35,206 nucleotides of DNA from Oscillospiraceae bacterium (GTDB lineage Bacteria; Bacillota; Clostridia; Oscillospirales; Acutalibacteraceae). This document shows, in pieces, positions 8,221 to 15,429 of this stretch; the first letter of the stretch is position 1; each line of letters opens with the position of its first letter. The stretch covers positions 1-35,206 of the forward strand of contig SVPA01000015.1 in NCBI GenBank assembly GCA_015066085.1, read 5' to 3'. Below the pieces are notes generated by a model. That model made no database searches. It was given only the letters and a program-made list of their open reading frames with translations, and was not told the origin of the DNA. A program made the translations under genes and the position numbers.

Positions 8221-9546
8221 CTATACAGAAATAATGATTTTACTGGTTAATACTTCGGTAACGGTTCCGTCTACAGGCGAGTGAATCGCAACGCTCAAAG
8301 CGTTTTCGGCCGCCGCCGCAATTACCTGACCCGCCTTTACCTTATCGCCCTTTTTAACAACCGCTGTTGCGGGGGCGCCAATGTGCTGGGCAAGGGAAAT
8401 AGTAAGTTTTTTAAACTTTAGCGGCTCTTCGCTTATAGGAGCCGTTTTGTTATAAGGGTCAAGGCCTAAACGGGAGCGCAGACGGGAAAGGGGAATCATG
8501 CGCATATCTCTTGAGGGTTCAACAGGACGCTGTTTAGCGTTTGTCGGGGCTTTAAGACCCTTTTTTTGCAAACCGCTTTTGGTCGCCGCAAGTAATGCTC
8601 TGGGGGAGAGGCTCTGGGTACAGGAGTAGGCTTCACAAAGTCCGCAACCCGAACAAAACATAGCGTTTAAATAGGGGCTTGTATCCGAAGACACTCCGTT
8701 TGCTGCGGCGAGCATAAATGCGCTCGGGTCAATGGGGTGGCCAAGAAGATTTCTCGGGCAAAGCGATGTACAGTAATTGCACTGACAGCAAGAGGACATC
8801 GCTCTTTTCAGGTTAAAGGAGGTTTTGGTAAGTTTCCTTTGAATCAGAGGAAGCGTTTTAGGAAGAACCAAAACCGCATTACTTGTTCTCGTGACCGTAT
8901 CAGAGGGGCTTCCAAGGCGTCCCATCATAGGTCCGCCAAGCAAATAAGCCGGGTCAGAGGTGGTAACTCCGCCTGCCGCCTCGACAAGTTCTTTTACGGT
9001 TATTCCAATCGGGGCGTAAAGGGTAACGGGGTTCTTAACCTCTCCGGCAACCGTTACATATTTGTGGGTAACGGGGCTGCCGCCGATTGCTTTGTATATG
9101 TTATATACGGTTTCAACATTAAGTACAACGACGCCGACCGAAATCGGAATGTTTCCCGGGGGAACAACCTTTTTTGTTGCCTCATAGGTAAGAACAACTT
9201 CGTCGCCTGCGGGATAAATTTCGGGCAGAGTACATATTTTCATATTATCAAAGGACTGTATCTCTTCCTTAACGGCTTCAACGGTTTTTCTATATGAACC
9301 TTTAATGCCGATATAAACGGTTGATACGCCTAGTATTTTCGAAATTTCGTAAAGAGTGCTTAAAATTTCGTGGGTATACATTTCAAGCACCTGGCGGTGT
9401 AAACGCAATAGCGGTTCGCATTCTGCACAGTTGAGAATGAGGGTGTCGGCACGGTTATCAAGTTTTGCATAGGTAGGAAAACCTGCACCGCCGGCGCCGA
9501 CAACACCGCTCTCACGCAATAATTCTTTTAAACTATCAATATTCAT
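8221..9546 (-). CDS. PduS-like (RnfC-related) flavin and Fe-S electron transfer protein
   Basis: 441 residues. Domains in order: N-terminal RnfC/Nqo1-type flavin/NADH-binding region with GAGGAGFPTYAKL (about 17-29) and NCAECEPLL; a SLBB-like segment around TVAGEVKNPVTLYAPIG; two [4Fe-4S] ferredoxin motifs, CCQCNYCTSLCP and CSGCGLCEAYSC (about 255-310); and a C-terminal biotinyl/RnfC-like barrel (KKGDKVKAGQVIA ... HSPVDGTV). PduS homologues oxidise NADH and move electrons, in B12-dependent systems to reduce cobalamin. Here the dehydratase is a glycyl radical enzyme, so the more likely roles are electron export through the PduT pore or feeding the activase (inference). The stop overlaps the EutN gene end region by 4 bp. 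Confidence 0.93.
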   Translation of the reverse strand: MNIDSLKELLRESGVVGAGGAGFPTYAKLDNRADTLILNCAECEPLLRLHRQVLEMYTHEILSTLYEISKILGVSTVYIGIKGSYRKTVEAVKEEIQSFDNMKICTLPEIYPAGDEVVLTYEATKKVVPPGNIPISVGVVVLNVETVYNIYKAIGGSPVTHKYVTVAGEVKNPVTLYAPIGITVKELVEAAGGVTTSDPAYLLGGPMMGRLGSPSDTVTRTSNAVLVLPKTLPLIQRKLTKTSFNLKRAMSSCCQCNYCTSLCPRNLLGHPIDPSAFMLAAANGVSSDTSPYLNAMFCSGCGLCEAYSCTQSLSPRALLAATKSGLQKKGLKAPTNAKQRPVEPSRDMRMIPLSRLRSRLGLDPYNKTAPISEEPLKFKKLTISLAQHIGAPATAVVKKGDKVKAGQVIAAAAENALSVAIHSPVDGTVTEVLTSKIIISV

Positions 9547-9824
9547 GAATGATTCACTCCGGCAAGACCGGTTCCGTTATCTACAATACCAACAATAGCG
9601 GCGTCAACGGGCGACTCGGACATATTGCAGCCAATACGGGCGGCACTGCCAAGGGCAACCAGAACTATTTCGCCGACACCTGCGCCGACATTATCAACGG
9701 CGACAATCTTTTTATCGGGGTTTCCAAGTTCAGCAAGGGGTTCTACAACCATAAACTTGCTTCCAACAAGGTTTTCGTTTTTTCGTGTTGAAACAATGCT
9801 TCCAACAACTTTTCCAACAAGCAT
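9543..9824 (-). CDS. EutN/CcmL-family pentameric shell vertex protein (BMC-P)
   Basis: 93 residues when started at the ATG at 9824, which follows an AGGTGA SD; a longer frame opens upstream at 9869 but lacks family similarity. EutN/CcmL/PduN proteins form pentamers that cap the icosahedral vertices of the shell. The family start MLVGKVVGSIVSTRKNENL, then KFMVVEPL, VGAGVGEIVLVALGSAAR and the ending AAIVGIVD are all present. A single such gene is enough for one shell. The 3' end overlaps the PduS gene by 4 bp, implying coupled translation. Confidence 0.95.
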   Translation of the reverse strand: MLVGKVVGSIVSTRKNENLVGSKFMVVEPLAELGNPDKKIVAVDNVGAGVGEIVLVALGSAARIGCNMSESPVDAAIVGIVDNGTGLAGVNHS

Positions 9825-9917
9825 TTTTTTCACCTGTTCTTTCGTAATTATAAAAGAAATAGGGCCCACTGAGGGGGCGGGGGAGCCCCCTCAATATGTT
9901 GAAGATTTTTTCTGCTC

Positions 9918-10280
9918 TTATTTTATAGAAGGCAGAATTTTTTCTACATCGTTGTGGGGGCGGGGAATTACGTGGGTAGCAACAAGTTCGCCTAAACGGG
10001 AAGCCGAATTAGAACCTGCTTCAACAGCAGATTTAACTGCTCCAACGTCGCCGCGAACCATAACGGTTACAAGGCCGGAACCGATTTTCTCGGTGCCAAC
10101 GAGTTGCACGTTAGCAGCCTTAACCATTGCGTCGGCTGCCTCAATTGCGGCAACAAGACCTCTGGTTTCTACCATTCCTAATGCTTCAAGTGCCATCTTT
10201 TTTACCTCCTTTTTAGGTGTTGCTTTAACAGCCTCTTCGGCTGGGTTAGCTGTAGTTTGGGTTGTTTTCTTTTCTGCCAT
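9918..10280 (-). CDS. BMC-H shell protein (PduA/J type) with optional N-terminal extension
   Basis: The canonical hexamer subunit (92 residues) starts at [16 protein letters not shown] at 10196, directly after AAGGAGG. The frame continues upstream to an ATG at 10280 that has its own SD (GGAGG), adding a 28-residue Lys/Thr/Ala-rich leader ([19 protein letters not shown]...). Both starts look usable, so two isoforms are possible. The BMC domain has the pore loop [10 protein letters not shown] and the ending [15 protein letters not shown]. It is nearly the same as the protein encoded at 10599-10874, including a 39-bp identical DNA stretch. Function: main facet hexamer, with a pore that likely passes diols or aldehydes. 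Confidence 0.94.
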   Translation of the reverse strand: MAEKKTTQTTANPAEEAVKATPKKEVKKMALEALGMVETRGLVAAIEAADAMVKAANVQLVGTEKIGSGLVTVMVRGDVGAVKSAVEAGSNSASRLGELVATHVIPRPHNDVEKILPSIK

Positions 10281-10294
10281 TTGGGTTTCCTCCG

Positions 10295-10579
10295 TTATTT
10301 ACGAATGCGGGAAGCGCTAATTTCAAGCAAACGCCTGGTTTCTTCGTGGGGACTTGCGATAACGGCGTGGGCAACGGGTTTTTTAAGGCCTAAAGCAACA
10401 GCATTTTCAACTGCGGCGGTAACGGCCGAAACATTACCCTGAACTATAACCGTAACAAGTCTTCCTCCGAGTTTGCGTTCCCAGGTCACAAATTCCACAT
10501 CAGCGGATTTGCACATAATATCCAAACAGTCTACGGCGGCGGTTACTCCCGACACCTCGATTAGTCCAAGCGACTTCAT
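10295..10579 (-). CDS. BMC-H shell protein, divergent
   Basis: 94-residue single BMC domain ([20 protein letters not shown]...). The pore-loop region reads [15 protein letters not shown], unlike the KIGSG pore of its two neighbours, so this hexamer likely has a different pore charge and size (Arg near the pore). A C-terminal extension, [13 protein letters not shown], is basic. Two cysteines (DCLDIMCKS) lie in the first helix. It sits between the two near-identical PduA/J-type genes with gaps of 14 and 19 bp. The ATG follows an AGGAG SD. Confidence 0.93.
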   Translation of the reverse strand: MKSLGLIEVSGVTAAVDCLDIMCKSADVEFVTWERKLGGRLVTVIVQGNVSAVTAAVENAVALGLKKPVAHAVIASPHEETRRLLEISASRIRK

Positions 10580-10598
10580 TTTGGGATACTCCTAAAAA

Positions 10599-10874
10599 CT
10601 AAAATTTGGGAAGAATCTTCTCCACATCTTCGTGGGGGCGGGGAATTACGTGGGTAGCAACAAGTTCGCCAAGGCTTGAAGCGGTAGCAGCGCCTGCTTC
10701 AACGGCAGCCTTAACTGCTCCAACGTCTCCGCGTACCATAACAGATACAAGACCTGAACCGATTTTTTCGGTTCCGATAAGAACTACTTCGGCAGCCTTT
10801 ACCATAGAATCGGCGGCTTCAATAGCGGCGGTAAGACCGCGGGTTTCAATCATTCCAAGTGCTTCTTTAGACAT
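10599..10874 (-). CDS. BMC-H shell protein (PduA/J type)
   Basis: 91-residue single BMC domain, [20 protein letters not shown], with the typical pore [19 protein letters not shown] and the tail [15 protein letters not shown]. The ATG has an AGGAGG SD. It is a close paralogue of the shell gene at 9918-10280, differing at a limited number of positions and lacking any N-terminal extension. Expected to be the major facet hexamer of the microcompartment. Confidence 0.95.
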   Translation of the reverse strand: MSKEALGMIETRGLTAAIEAADSMVKAAEVVLIGTEKIGSGLVSVMVRGDVGAVKAAVEAGAATASSLGELVATHVIPRPHEDVEKILPKF

Positions 10875-10894
10875 TAGATTTTCCTCCTGAAAAA

Positions 10895-11209
10895 TTAATT
10901 TTTATCAAATGCGTTTAGTTTTAGCATCGGCTCGGTATCGGGCTCGGTGCGGGTTAAAATGTGAGATGTAACAACCCCCGAAACACCGTTTGCCGCCTGG
11001 ATTGCCGCGTCAACTGCGGCCTGGACGTCGGTTACACTTCCTCGGAACTTGATTGCCACAATAAGCGGAACTTCAAGTCCGTCGGGGTTTCCGGGTTTGT
11101 TTTTATCAAAGGTTTCAACCGTTACATTTGCCGCTTTGCAACCTGCGTCACAGGCAACAAAGGCAGCAACAAGGCCGTAAACCTCTACGATTCCGGTAGC
11201 GTTTCTCAT
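10895..11209 (-). CDS. BMC-H shell protein with enlarged pore-side loop
   Basis: 104-residue single BMC domain beginning [20 protein letters not shown]. Compared with the 91-residue neighbour, the segment before the pore strand is longer ([17 protein letters not shown]), and the KIGSG pore motif is absent; the strand continues as [14 protein letters not shown]. Two cysteines (ACDAGCKAA) lie in the first helix. The C-terminus [17 protein letters not shown] departs from the IPRPH consensus. It is the first shell gene after the alcohol dehydrogenase (17 bp). Likely a minor shell tile with its own pore. Confidence 0.9.
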   Translation of the reverse strand: MRNATGIVEVYGLVAAFVACDAGCKAANVTVETFDKNKPGNPDGLEVPLIVAIKFRGSVTDVQAAVDAAIQAANGVSGVVTSHILTRTEPDTEPMLKLNAFDKN

Positions 11210-11226
11210 GGTCTGTCACTCCCGAA

Positions 11227-12426
11227 TCATTTATTTACAATAGCGATTTTCAAACCTTCCATTTTAAGGTTGGTCTGAAGAGCCTCGTTTATCTGCTCAA
11301 GGGGATACTTATGTGTGATAAGTTTCTCAATCGGAAGGCCGATGCCCTTTGCTCTTTTAAGGAAATCAAAGGTTGTTGCGTAGTCACGAAGGGTGTAAAC
11401 CCAAGAACCGACCGTTGTGATTTCTTTAGCGCAGATATCAAAGTGGGGGTTGATGGTGGCGTCACCGCCGTTAATAAAGAAACCGAGTTCGCAAAGTCCG
11501 CCGCCGTTGCGGATGAACTTATAAATGTTGCTGTGGGCAACGGGAGAACCGGTACACTGGAAAGCAAAGTCGGCTTCGTATCCGCCGAAAGCGTCTTTAA
11601 CCGCGCCGGCTAAAGCCTCAATGCCTTTGTGGTCCTTAAAGTTAACGGTGTTATCAGCGCCCATCTGTTTTGCAAAGTCAAGGCGTTTTGCCTCGCCGTC
11701 TACCGCAACGATGTTCTCAATTCCCATAGTGCGAAGAATTGCAATACAAATAAGTCCGATAGGACCGCAACCCTGAACAACAACTCGGCTGTTAAACCTT
11801 AAAATTCCGGTTGTTTTTGCTCTTTCAACCGCATGGATAAGAACAGCGCAAGGTTCAATTAAAATTCTTGAGTCAAGGTCAAGGTCGCTAACATTAAATA
11901 CGGTAGAACCGCCTCTGACTAAAATGTAATCGCTAAACCAACCGTTAAGATGAATGTCGTCGTCGGGAAGAAGTCCGTAAACATCGGCGCCGCCGACATT
12001 CTGCTTATTAAGGTCGAACATTGTAATATCGGGGTTATCCTTAAAAATCATACAGGTTACAACCTTGTCGCCAACCTTTAAGGGTTTGCCCGCACTGTCT
12101 TTTTTAACATTTTTGCCCATCTTGACGATTTCGCCCGTACCCTCGTGGCCGAGTGCAACGGGAATAAGACCAAAGGGGTCACGCTTAAACTCGTGAGCGT
12201 CGGTGCCGCAAACACCGCAGCCCTCAACCTTTACGAGTATATCGTCATCGCCGACAGCGGGCATTGGAAATTCTTTGATTTCGAACTTCTCAAGTCCGGT
12301 CAGCATAGCAACATGGGCAGTAGAGGGGATATTACCGCCCGAAACCGAGGGAGAGGGGGAAGAACCCTTCATCTCGCCCAGCACCTGACGGACAATGGCC
12401 TCAATATTAGAAGAATTGATATCCAT
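11227..12426 (-). CDS. Zinc-dependent medium-chain alcohol dehydrogenase with targeting helix
   Basis: 399 residues from the ATG at 12426, one base after the stop of the upstream gene; frames reaching further upstream lie inside that gene. The N-terminus INSSNIEAIVRQVLGEM plus a Ser/Pro linker is a clear encapsulation-peptide candidate. The catalytic domain has GCGVCGTDAHEF and ALGHEGTGEI (catalytic zinc ligands Cys, His, Glu), and the Rossmann motif VVQGCGPIGLICIA. The four-Cys structural-zinc lobe of classical ADH is not apparent, as in the sorbitol dehydrogenase branch. Role by context: reduction of lactaldehyde to 1,2-propanediol or of propionaldehyde to propanol, regenerating NAD+ in the lumen. 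Many Pdu systems use an iron-type PduQ instead. Confidence 0.92.
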   Translation of the reverse strand: MDINSSNIEAIVRQVLGEMKGSSPSPSVSGGNIPSTAHVAMLTGLEKFEIKEFPMPAVGDDDILVKVEGCGVCGTDAHEFKRDPFGLIPVALGHEGTGEIVKMGKNVKKDSAGKPLKVGDKVVTCMIFKDNPDITMFDLNKQNVGGADVYGLLPDDDIHLNGWFSDYILVRGGSTVFNVSDLDLDSRILIEPCAVLIHAVERAKTTGILRFNSRVVVQGCGPIGLICIAILRTMGIENIVAVDGEAKRLDFAKQMGADNTVNFKDHKGIEALAGAVKDAFGGYEADFAFQCTGSPVAHSNIYKFIRNGGGLCELGFFINGGDATINPHFDICAKEITTVGSWVYTLRDYATTFDFLKRAKGIGLPIEKLITHKYPLEQINEALQTNLKMEGLKIAIVNK

Positions 12427-12427
12427 T

Positions 12428-12907
12428 TTATCTTCTGCCTTTCTCGAATAATTCTTTGCCGTATGCCGCAAGTTCAGCATCCTGCTTTTCGGTTCCTCCG
12501 CTAACCCCGAGTCCTCCGACAATTCTGCCGTAGGAGTTTTTAAGGGGCTGGCCTCCGCCGAAAATTGCAATTTTACCGCCGTTTGTAAACTGTATTCCGT
12601 AAAGCGAACCGCCGGGTTGAGCCAAAGGCTTTAAATCAGAGGTTGACATTTTAAGGGATGTGGCGGTAAACGCTTTGGAAACTGCGACATCGAAACTAGC
12701 AATGTATGAGTCGTCCATACATTCAACAAGAATGGGGTTGGCTGAGCGGTTAGAAATTGCAACCACCGCTTTAACCCCCATTTGCTCGGCCCGTTTTCGC
12801 ACCTGCTCACTAAGCGTACGGGCCTCATCTAAGGTTATTTCGGCAAGTTCTGCCTTAATTTCACGGGCGACTGTGTCGGCAATTTGTTTTACCGCGTTTT
12901 CGTCCAT
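12428..12907 (-). CDS. GlcG/HbpS/PduO-C-like protein
   Basis: 159 residues of the GlcG/HbpS/PduO C-terminal domain family. Family features: ITLDEARTLSEQVRKRAEQMG, KAVVAISNRSANPILVECMD, SKAFTATSL, and GGKIAIFGGGQPL followed by GRIVGGLGVSGGT. The family includes haem-binding proteins and the C-terminal domain of PduO; the reaction here is unknown. Residues 2-22 (DENAVKQIADTVAREIKAEL) form an extra amphipathic helix that may direct it into the compartment. It lies 12 bp after the aldolase and 1 bp before the alcohol dehydrogenase start. The PduO adenosyltransferase domain is absent, which fits a B12-independent system. Confidence 0.88.
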   Translation of the reverse strand: MDENAVKQIADTVAREIKAELAEITLDEARTLSEQVRKRAEQMGVKAVVAISNRSANPILVECMDDSYIASFDVAVSKAFTATSLKMSTSDLKPLAQPGGSLYGIQFTNGGKIAIFGGGQPLKNSYGRIVGGLGVSGGTEKQDAELAAYGKELFEKGRR

Positions 12908-12919
12908 GTTTTCACCTGA

Positions 12920-13714
12920 TTATTTACCGAGTTGAGCCAATACCTGACGGGTAATTTCAGCAACAAGGTCGTTGTTTCCGGCGCCGTGTTGGCAGTTTCC
13001 TGCACAGCCGTGGCAACTGGGTTTACCGTCTTGAGCATTGGGGCAGAGGTTTGCGGGGTGTTTACCCTTCATACCAAACTGACGGCGGATTTCATAAAGA
13101 CGCTGAACCTGTGCTTCAGAAAGTTCCTTGGGTCCGCCAAGTTGTTTGGAAATGTAAAGCAAACGAGCGTAAAACTCTACCGACTCCATTTTATGATAAG
13201 CGTTGAGCAGGTTATCGGAATAGGAAAGAGCGCCGTGATTTTCAAGAAGAACTGCGTCAAAGGACTGCAGATATTTGGAAACGGCGTCGGGGATTTCTTC
13301 GGTAGAGGGGGTGCCGTATTCAGCAATCGGAACGCAACCAAGCGCAATTACAGCCTCGGGCATAATGGGCTGGGTAAGAGGAATACCTGCAATAGCAAAA
13401 CCGGTTGCATAAAGAGGATGAGCGTGAACAACCGCACCAACGTCGGGACGCTCCTTATAAACACGCATGTGCATCTTGATTTCGGAAGAGGGTTTGAAGT
13501 TTCCGTTTGCCTGAAGCACCTTTCCGTCCTTGTCTACTTTACAGATATACTCGGGGGTCATAAAGCCCTTGCTGACACCGGTGGGGGTGCAGAGGAACTC
13601 GTTGTCGTTTAACTTAACCGAGATGTTTCCGTCGTTGGAAGCAACCATGCCTTTGTCATAGATACGCTTACCAATTTCGCAAATCTGTTTCTTAATTTCA
13701 AATTCGTTTGCCAT
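12920..13714 (-). CDS. Class II aldolase, L-fuculose/L-rhamnulose-1-phosphate type, with C-terminal targeting helix
   Basis: 264 residues from the ATG at 13714 (SD AAAGGAGA). It likely cleaves fuculose-1-P or rhamnulose-1-P to DHAP and lactaldehyde. Zinc ligands are visible in VVHAHPLYATG (His97, His99) and ENHGAL (His160), with Glu78 as the likely catalytic acid/base (SSEIKMHMRV). After about residue 220 comes an added region: a Cys-rich linker (Cys224, Cys234, Cys237, Cys241) and then NNDLVAEITRQVLAQLGK, an encapsulation-peptide-like helix. A C-terminal targeting helix on the aldolase is known for GRM5-type loci. The gene has its own promoter. The linker cysteines could bind metal or form disulphides; this is unknown. 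Confidence 0.93.
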   Translation of the reverse strand: MANEFEIKKQICEIGKRIYDKGMVASNDGNISVKLNDNEFLCTPTGVSKGFMTPEYICKVDKDGKVLQANGNFKPSSEIKMHMRVYKERPDVGAVVHAHPLYATGFAIAGIPLTQPIMPEAVIALGCVPIAEYGTPSTEEIPDAVSKYLQSFDAVLLENHGALSYSDNLLNAYHKMESVEFYARLLYISKQLGGPKELSEAQVQRLYEIRRQFGMKGKHPANLCPNAQDGKPSCHGCAGNCQHGAGNNDLVAEITRQVLAQLGK

Positions 13715-13767
13715 TGTGGATTCTCCTTTTGTTTTTGTTTTTTTTGTTTTATTTGGATTATGGCTTG

Positions 13768-13796
13768 ATTTTACCATAAAAAAGGAACAAAGTCAA
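13768..13796 (-). promoter_or_regulatory. Second promoter inside the BMC locus, ahead of the aldolase
   Basis: On the minus strand, TTGACT (13791-13796), exactly 17 bp, then TAAAAT (13768-13773). It lies in the only sizeable gap (103 bp) of the operon, between the EutP gene and the aldolase, and about 55 bp before the aldolase start. It would let aldolase, shell and downstream genes be expressed separately from the dehydratase. Confidence 0.7.
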
Positions 13797-13817
13797 CATA
13801 AAATACTGTTGTTTTCT

Positions 13818-14264
13818 TTACTTTTCTGTTTTTATGTTGGTTTTATGTTGTTTTAGGTGGTCGAGGATATCTTTTACACCGTCGCCGGTTGTCGAGTTTA
13901 CAAAAAACACCTTTTTGCAGCCCGAAAGTTTAAGCCAATTTTCTGCTCTTTTTGGGTCGGCCTTATCGGTTTTTGTAACAATTCCAATTACCTCTCGGTT
14001 TACAAGGCAGGTAATACAGGGAGAAAAGAGGGAGTAATCGTCATCTGCCGCTATAAGCAGAGCAACTACATCTGCCTCGTAGGAATAAAGGGCAAGGGCA
14101 GAGGCTAAATCGTGATTTTCGGCGTATTCACCGGGCGAATCTATAAGAAAATCGTCAAAGACCATTCCCTGCGTTTTTTTATAGTGGGGAATTTCTCCTT
14201 TGAGCGCTTGGCTCAGGGTCGTTTTTCCGGCCCCGCTTCTGCCTATGAGTAAGAGTTTTCTCAT
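13818..14264 (-). CDS. EutP/PduV-like small GTPase
   Basis: 148 residues from the ATG at 14264, which overlaps the stop of the shell gene as ATGA; a start 18 bp upstream is possible. P-loop GRSGAGKTTL (G1), IDSPGEY (G3) and TKTDKAD (G4) define a Ras-like GTPase of the EutP/PduV family. Known relatives associate with microcompartments (PduV has been linked to their movement; EutP has been reported as an acetate kinase in one system). The exact role here is open. The gene is the last of the GRE-activase-shell-GTPase group before the internal promoter. Confidence 0.92.
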   Translation of the reverse strand: MRKLLLIGRSGAGKTTLSQALKGEIPHYKKTQGMVFDDFLIDSPGEYAENHDLASALALYSYEADVVALLIAADDDYSLFSPCITCLVNREVIGIVTKTDKADPKRAENWLKLSGCKKVFFVNSTTGDGVKDILDHLKQHKTNIKTEK

Positions 14265-14635
14265 GTTCTTGTCAGTTCGCAAACATCAAAACCGAGTTTC
14301 TCTTTTGCGTATTCGTTAACCGCCATAAGTGCGGCTTCAACCTGCGACACAGTACCCGTTACAATAACCGTACCGCTAAACCTATCAACAAAGCCGAGGG
14401 TAACGCCCGAAGCCTTCATTGCGATATCTCCCGCAATAATTGCGGTTTCGCTTGGAGAAAGGGTAAGAATACCGATTGCTCCGCTGTGCTCTTCGTCGGG
14501 GTCCAAACCGAGTTTGTAGTAAAGAATACTGTCGGGATTGGCAATTATGTGGGACAAGGTTATCTGTTTACCGGGAACTATTTCCTGAATAATCCTCGCC
14601 TTGTCAAAAGAACCTATGTAATTTTCGGAGTTCAT
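14261..14635 (-). CDS. PduU/EutS-like circularly permuted BMC-H shell protein
   Basis: 124 residues. The circularly permuted BMC fold is recognisable from its long N-terminal segment (IIQEIVPGKQITLSHIIANP, typical of EutS/PduU, forming a beta-barrel over the pore), followed by GAIGILTLSPSETAIIAGDI and GTVIVTGTVSQVEAAL. Such hexamers are minor shell tiles, and PduU has been reported to bind PduV, whose homologue is encoded directly downstream with a 4-bp overlap. The gene begins 2 bp after the activase stop, with an SD inside the end of the activase gene. Confidence 0.94.
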   Translation of the reverse strand: MNSENYIGSFDKARIIQEIVPGKQITLSHIIANPDSILYYKLGLDPDEEHSGAIGILTLSPSETAIIAGDIAMKASGVTLGFVDRFSGTVIVTGTVSQVEAALMAVNEYAKEKLGFDVCELTRT

Positions 14636-14637
14636 TT

Positions 14638-15429
14638 TTAACCTCCTAAATGGGTAATGAGTCGGTGCTTTTCACAGACGGCTTTAAGTTCTTGCATCTG
14701 CTCAGCAGAGGGGGGAAGAGTGTCTCCCATAAGATAAGGACGGCCCAGTCCCTCGTATTTTCCCTGCCCCATTCGGTGATAGGGCAGAAGATGAATTTCG
14801 TTTACCCCATCAAGCGAGGAGGCAAACGAGGCAATAGCCTCAATTTCTTCTTTAGTATCGTTAAATCCCGGGATAACGGGAACTCGGATAATAAGTTTTT
14901 TTGCTTTTTTTGCAATTAGTCGGGCGTTCTCAAGAATTTTCTCGTTCGGCCTTGTGGTAAACTCCTCGTGCTTTTTGCTGTCGATGTGTTTTATATCCAT
15001 AAGGAAGACATCAACCAAAGGAATAAACCTTTCTACAACCTCAGTATCGGCAAAACCCGTTGTTTCAATTGCGGTGTTAATTCCGCTTTCTTTACAGGCA
15101 AGAAGCAGAGCGGTCGCAAAATCGGGTTGCCAAAGACATTCTCCGCCCGAAAGGGTAACTCCGCCAAAACTTCGGCGGTAATAGGGGCGGTCACGCAGAA
15201 CTTCGTTTAGAACCTCGCTTACCGTTACATCTTTGCCGACGGTTTTAAGTTTGCCTTTTTCGTTCATCTGCTGAATGTCATAGACCTGCGATTCGGGGTT
15301 GCAACACCATCGGCACCTTAAAGGACACCCTTTAAGAAAGACTATGGTACGAACTCCCGGTCCGTCGTGGGTGGAGAAACGCTGAATATCAAAAATTCTG
15401 CCGCTGACCGATAGAATATTTTGATTCAT
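14638..15429 (-). CDS. Glycyl radical enzyme activase (radical SAM)
   Basis: 263 residues. It uses SAM and a [4Fe-4S] cluster to abstract a hydrogen from the conserved glycine of the neighbouring dehydratase. The activase signature starts IQRFSTHDGPGVRT, followed by FLKGCPLRCRWCCNPES with the CX3CX2C cluster motif, and GGVTLSGGECLWQPDF (GGE motif). Unlike many dehydratase and choline-lyase activases, there is no Cys-rich ferredoxin-like insert after the CX3CX2C motif; the chain runs straight into VTVSEVLNEVLRD. Its size is near pyruvate formate-lyase activase. The start codon abuts the stop of the dehydratase gene (TAAATG), with AGGGGGA as SD. Confidence 0.96.
   Translation of the reverse strand: MNQNILSVSGRIFDIQRFSTHDGPGVRTIVFLKGCPLRCRWCCNPESQVYDIQQMNEKGKLKTVGKDVTVSEVLNEVLRDRPYYRRSFGGVTLSGGECLWQPDFATALLLACKESGINTAIETTGFADTEVVERFIPLVDVFLMDIKHIDSKKHEEFTTRPNEKILENARLIAKKAKKLIIRVPVIPGFNDTKEEIEAIASFASSLDGVNEIHLLPYHRMGQGKYEGLGRPYLMGDTLPPSAEQMQELKAVCEKHRLITHLGG

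Noticed and set aside
12427-12570. 48-residue upstream extension of the alcohol dehydrogenase
   Set aside because: It lies inside the end of the GlcG-like gene; the ATG at 12426 begins an obvious targeting helix.
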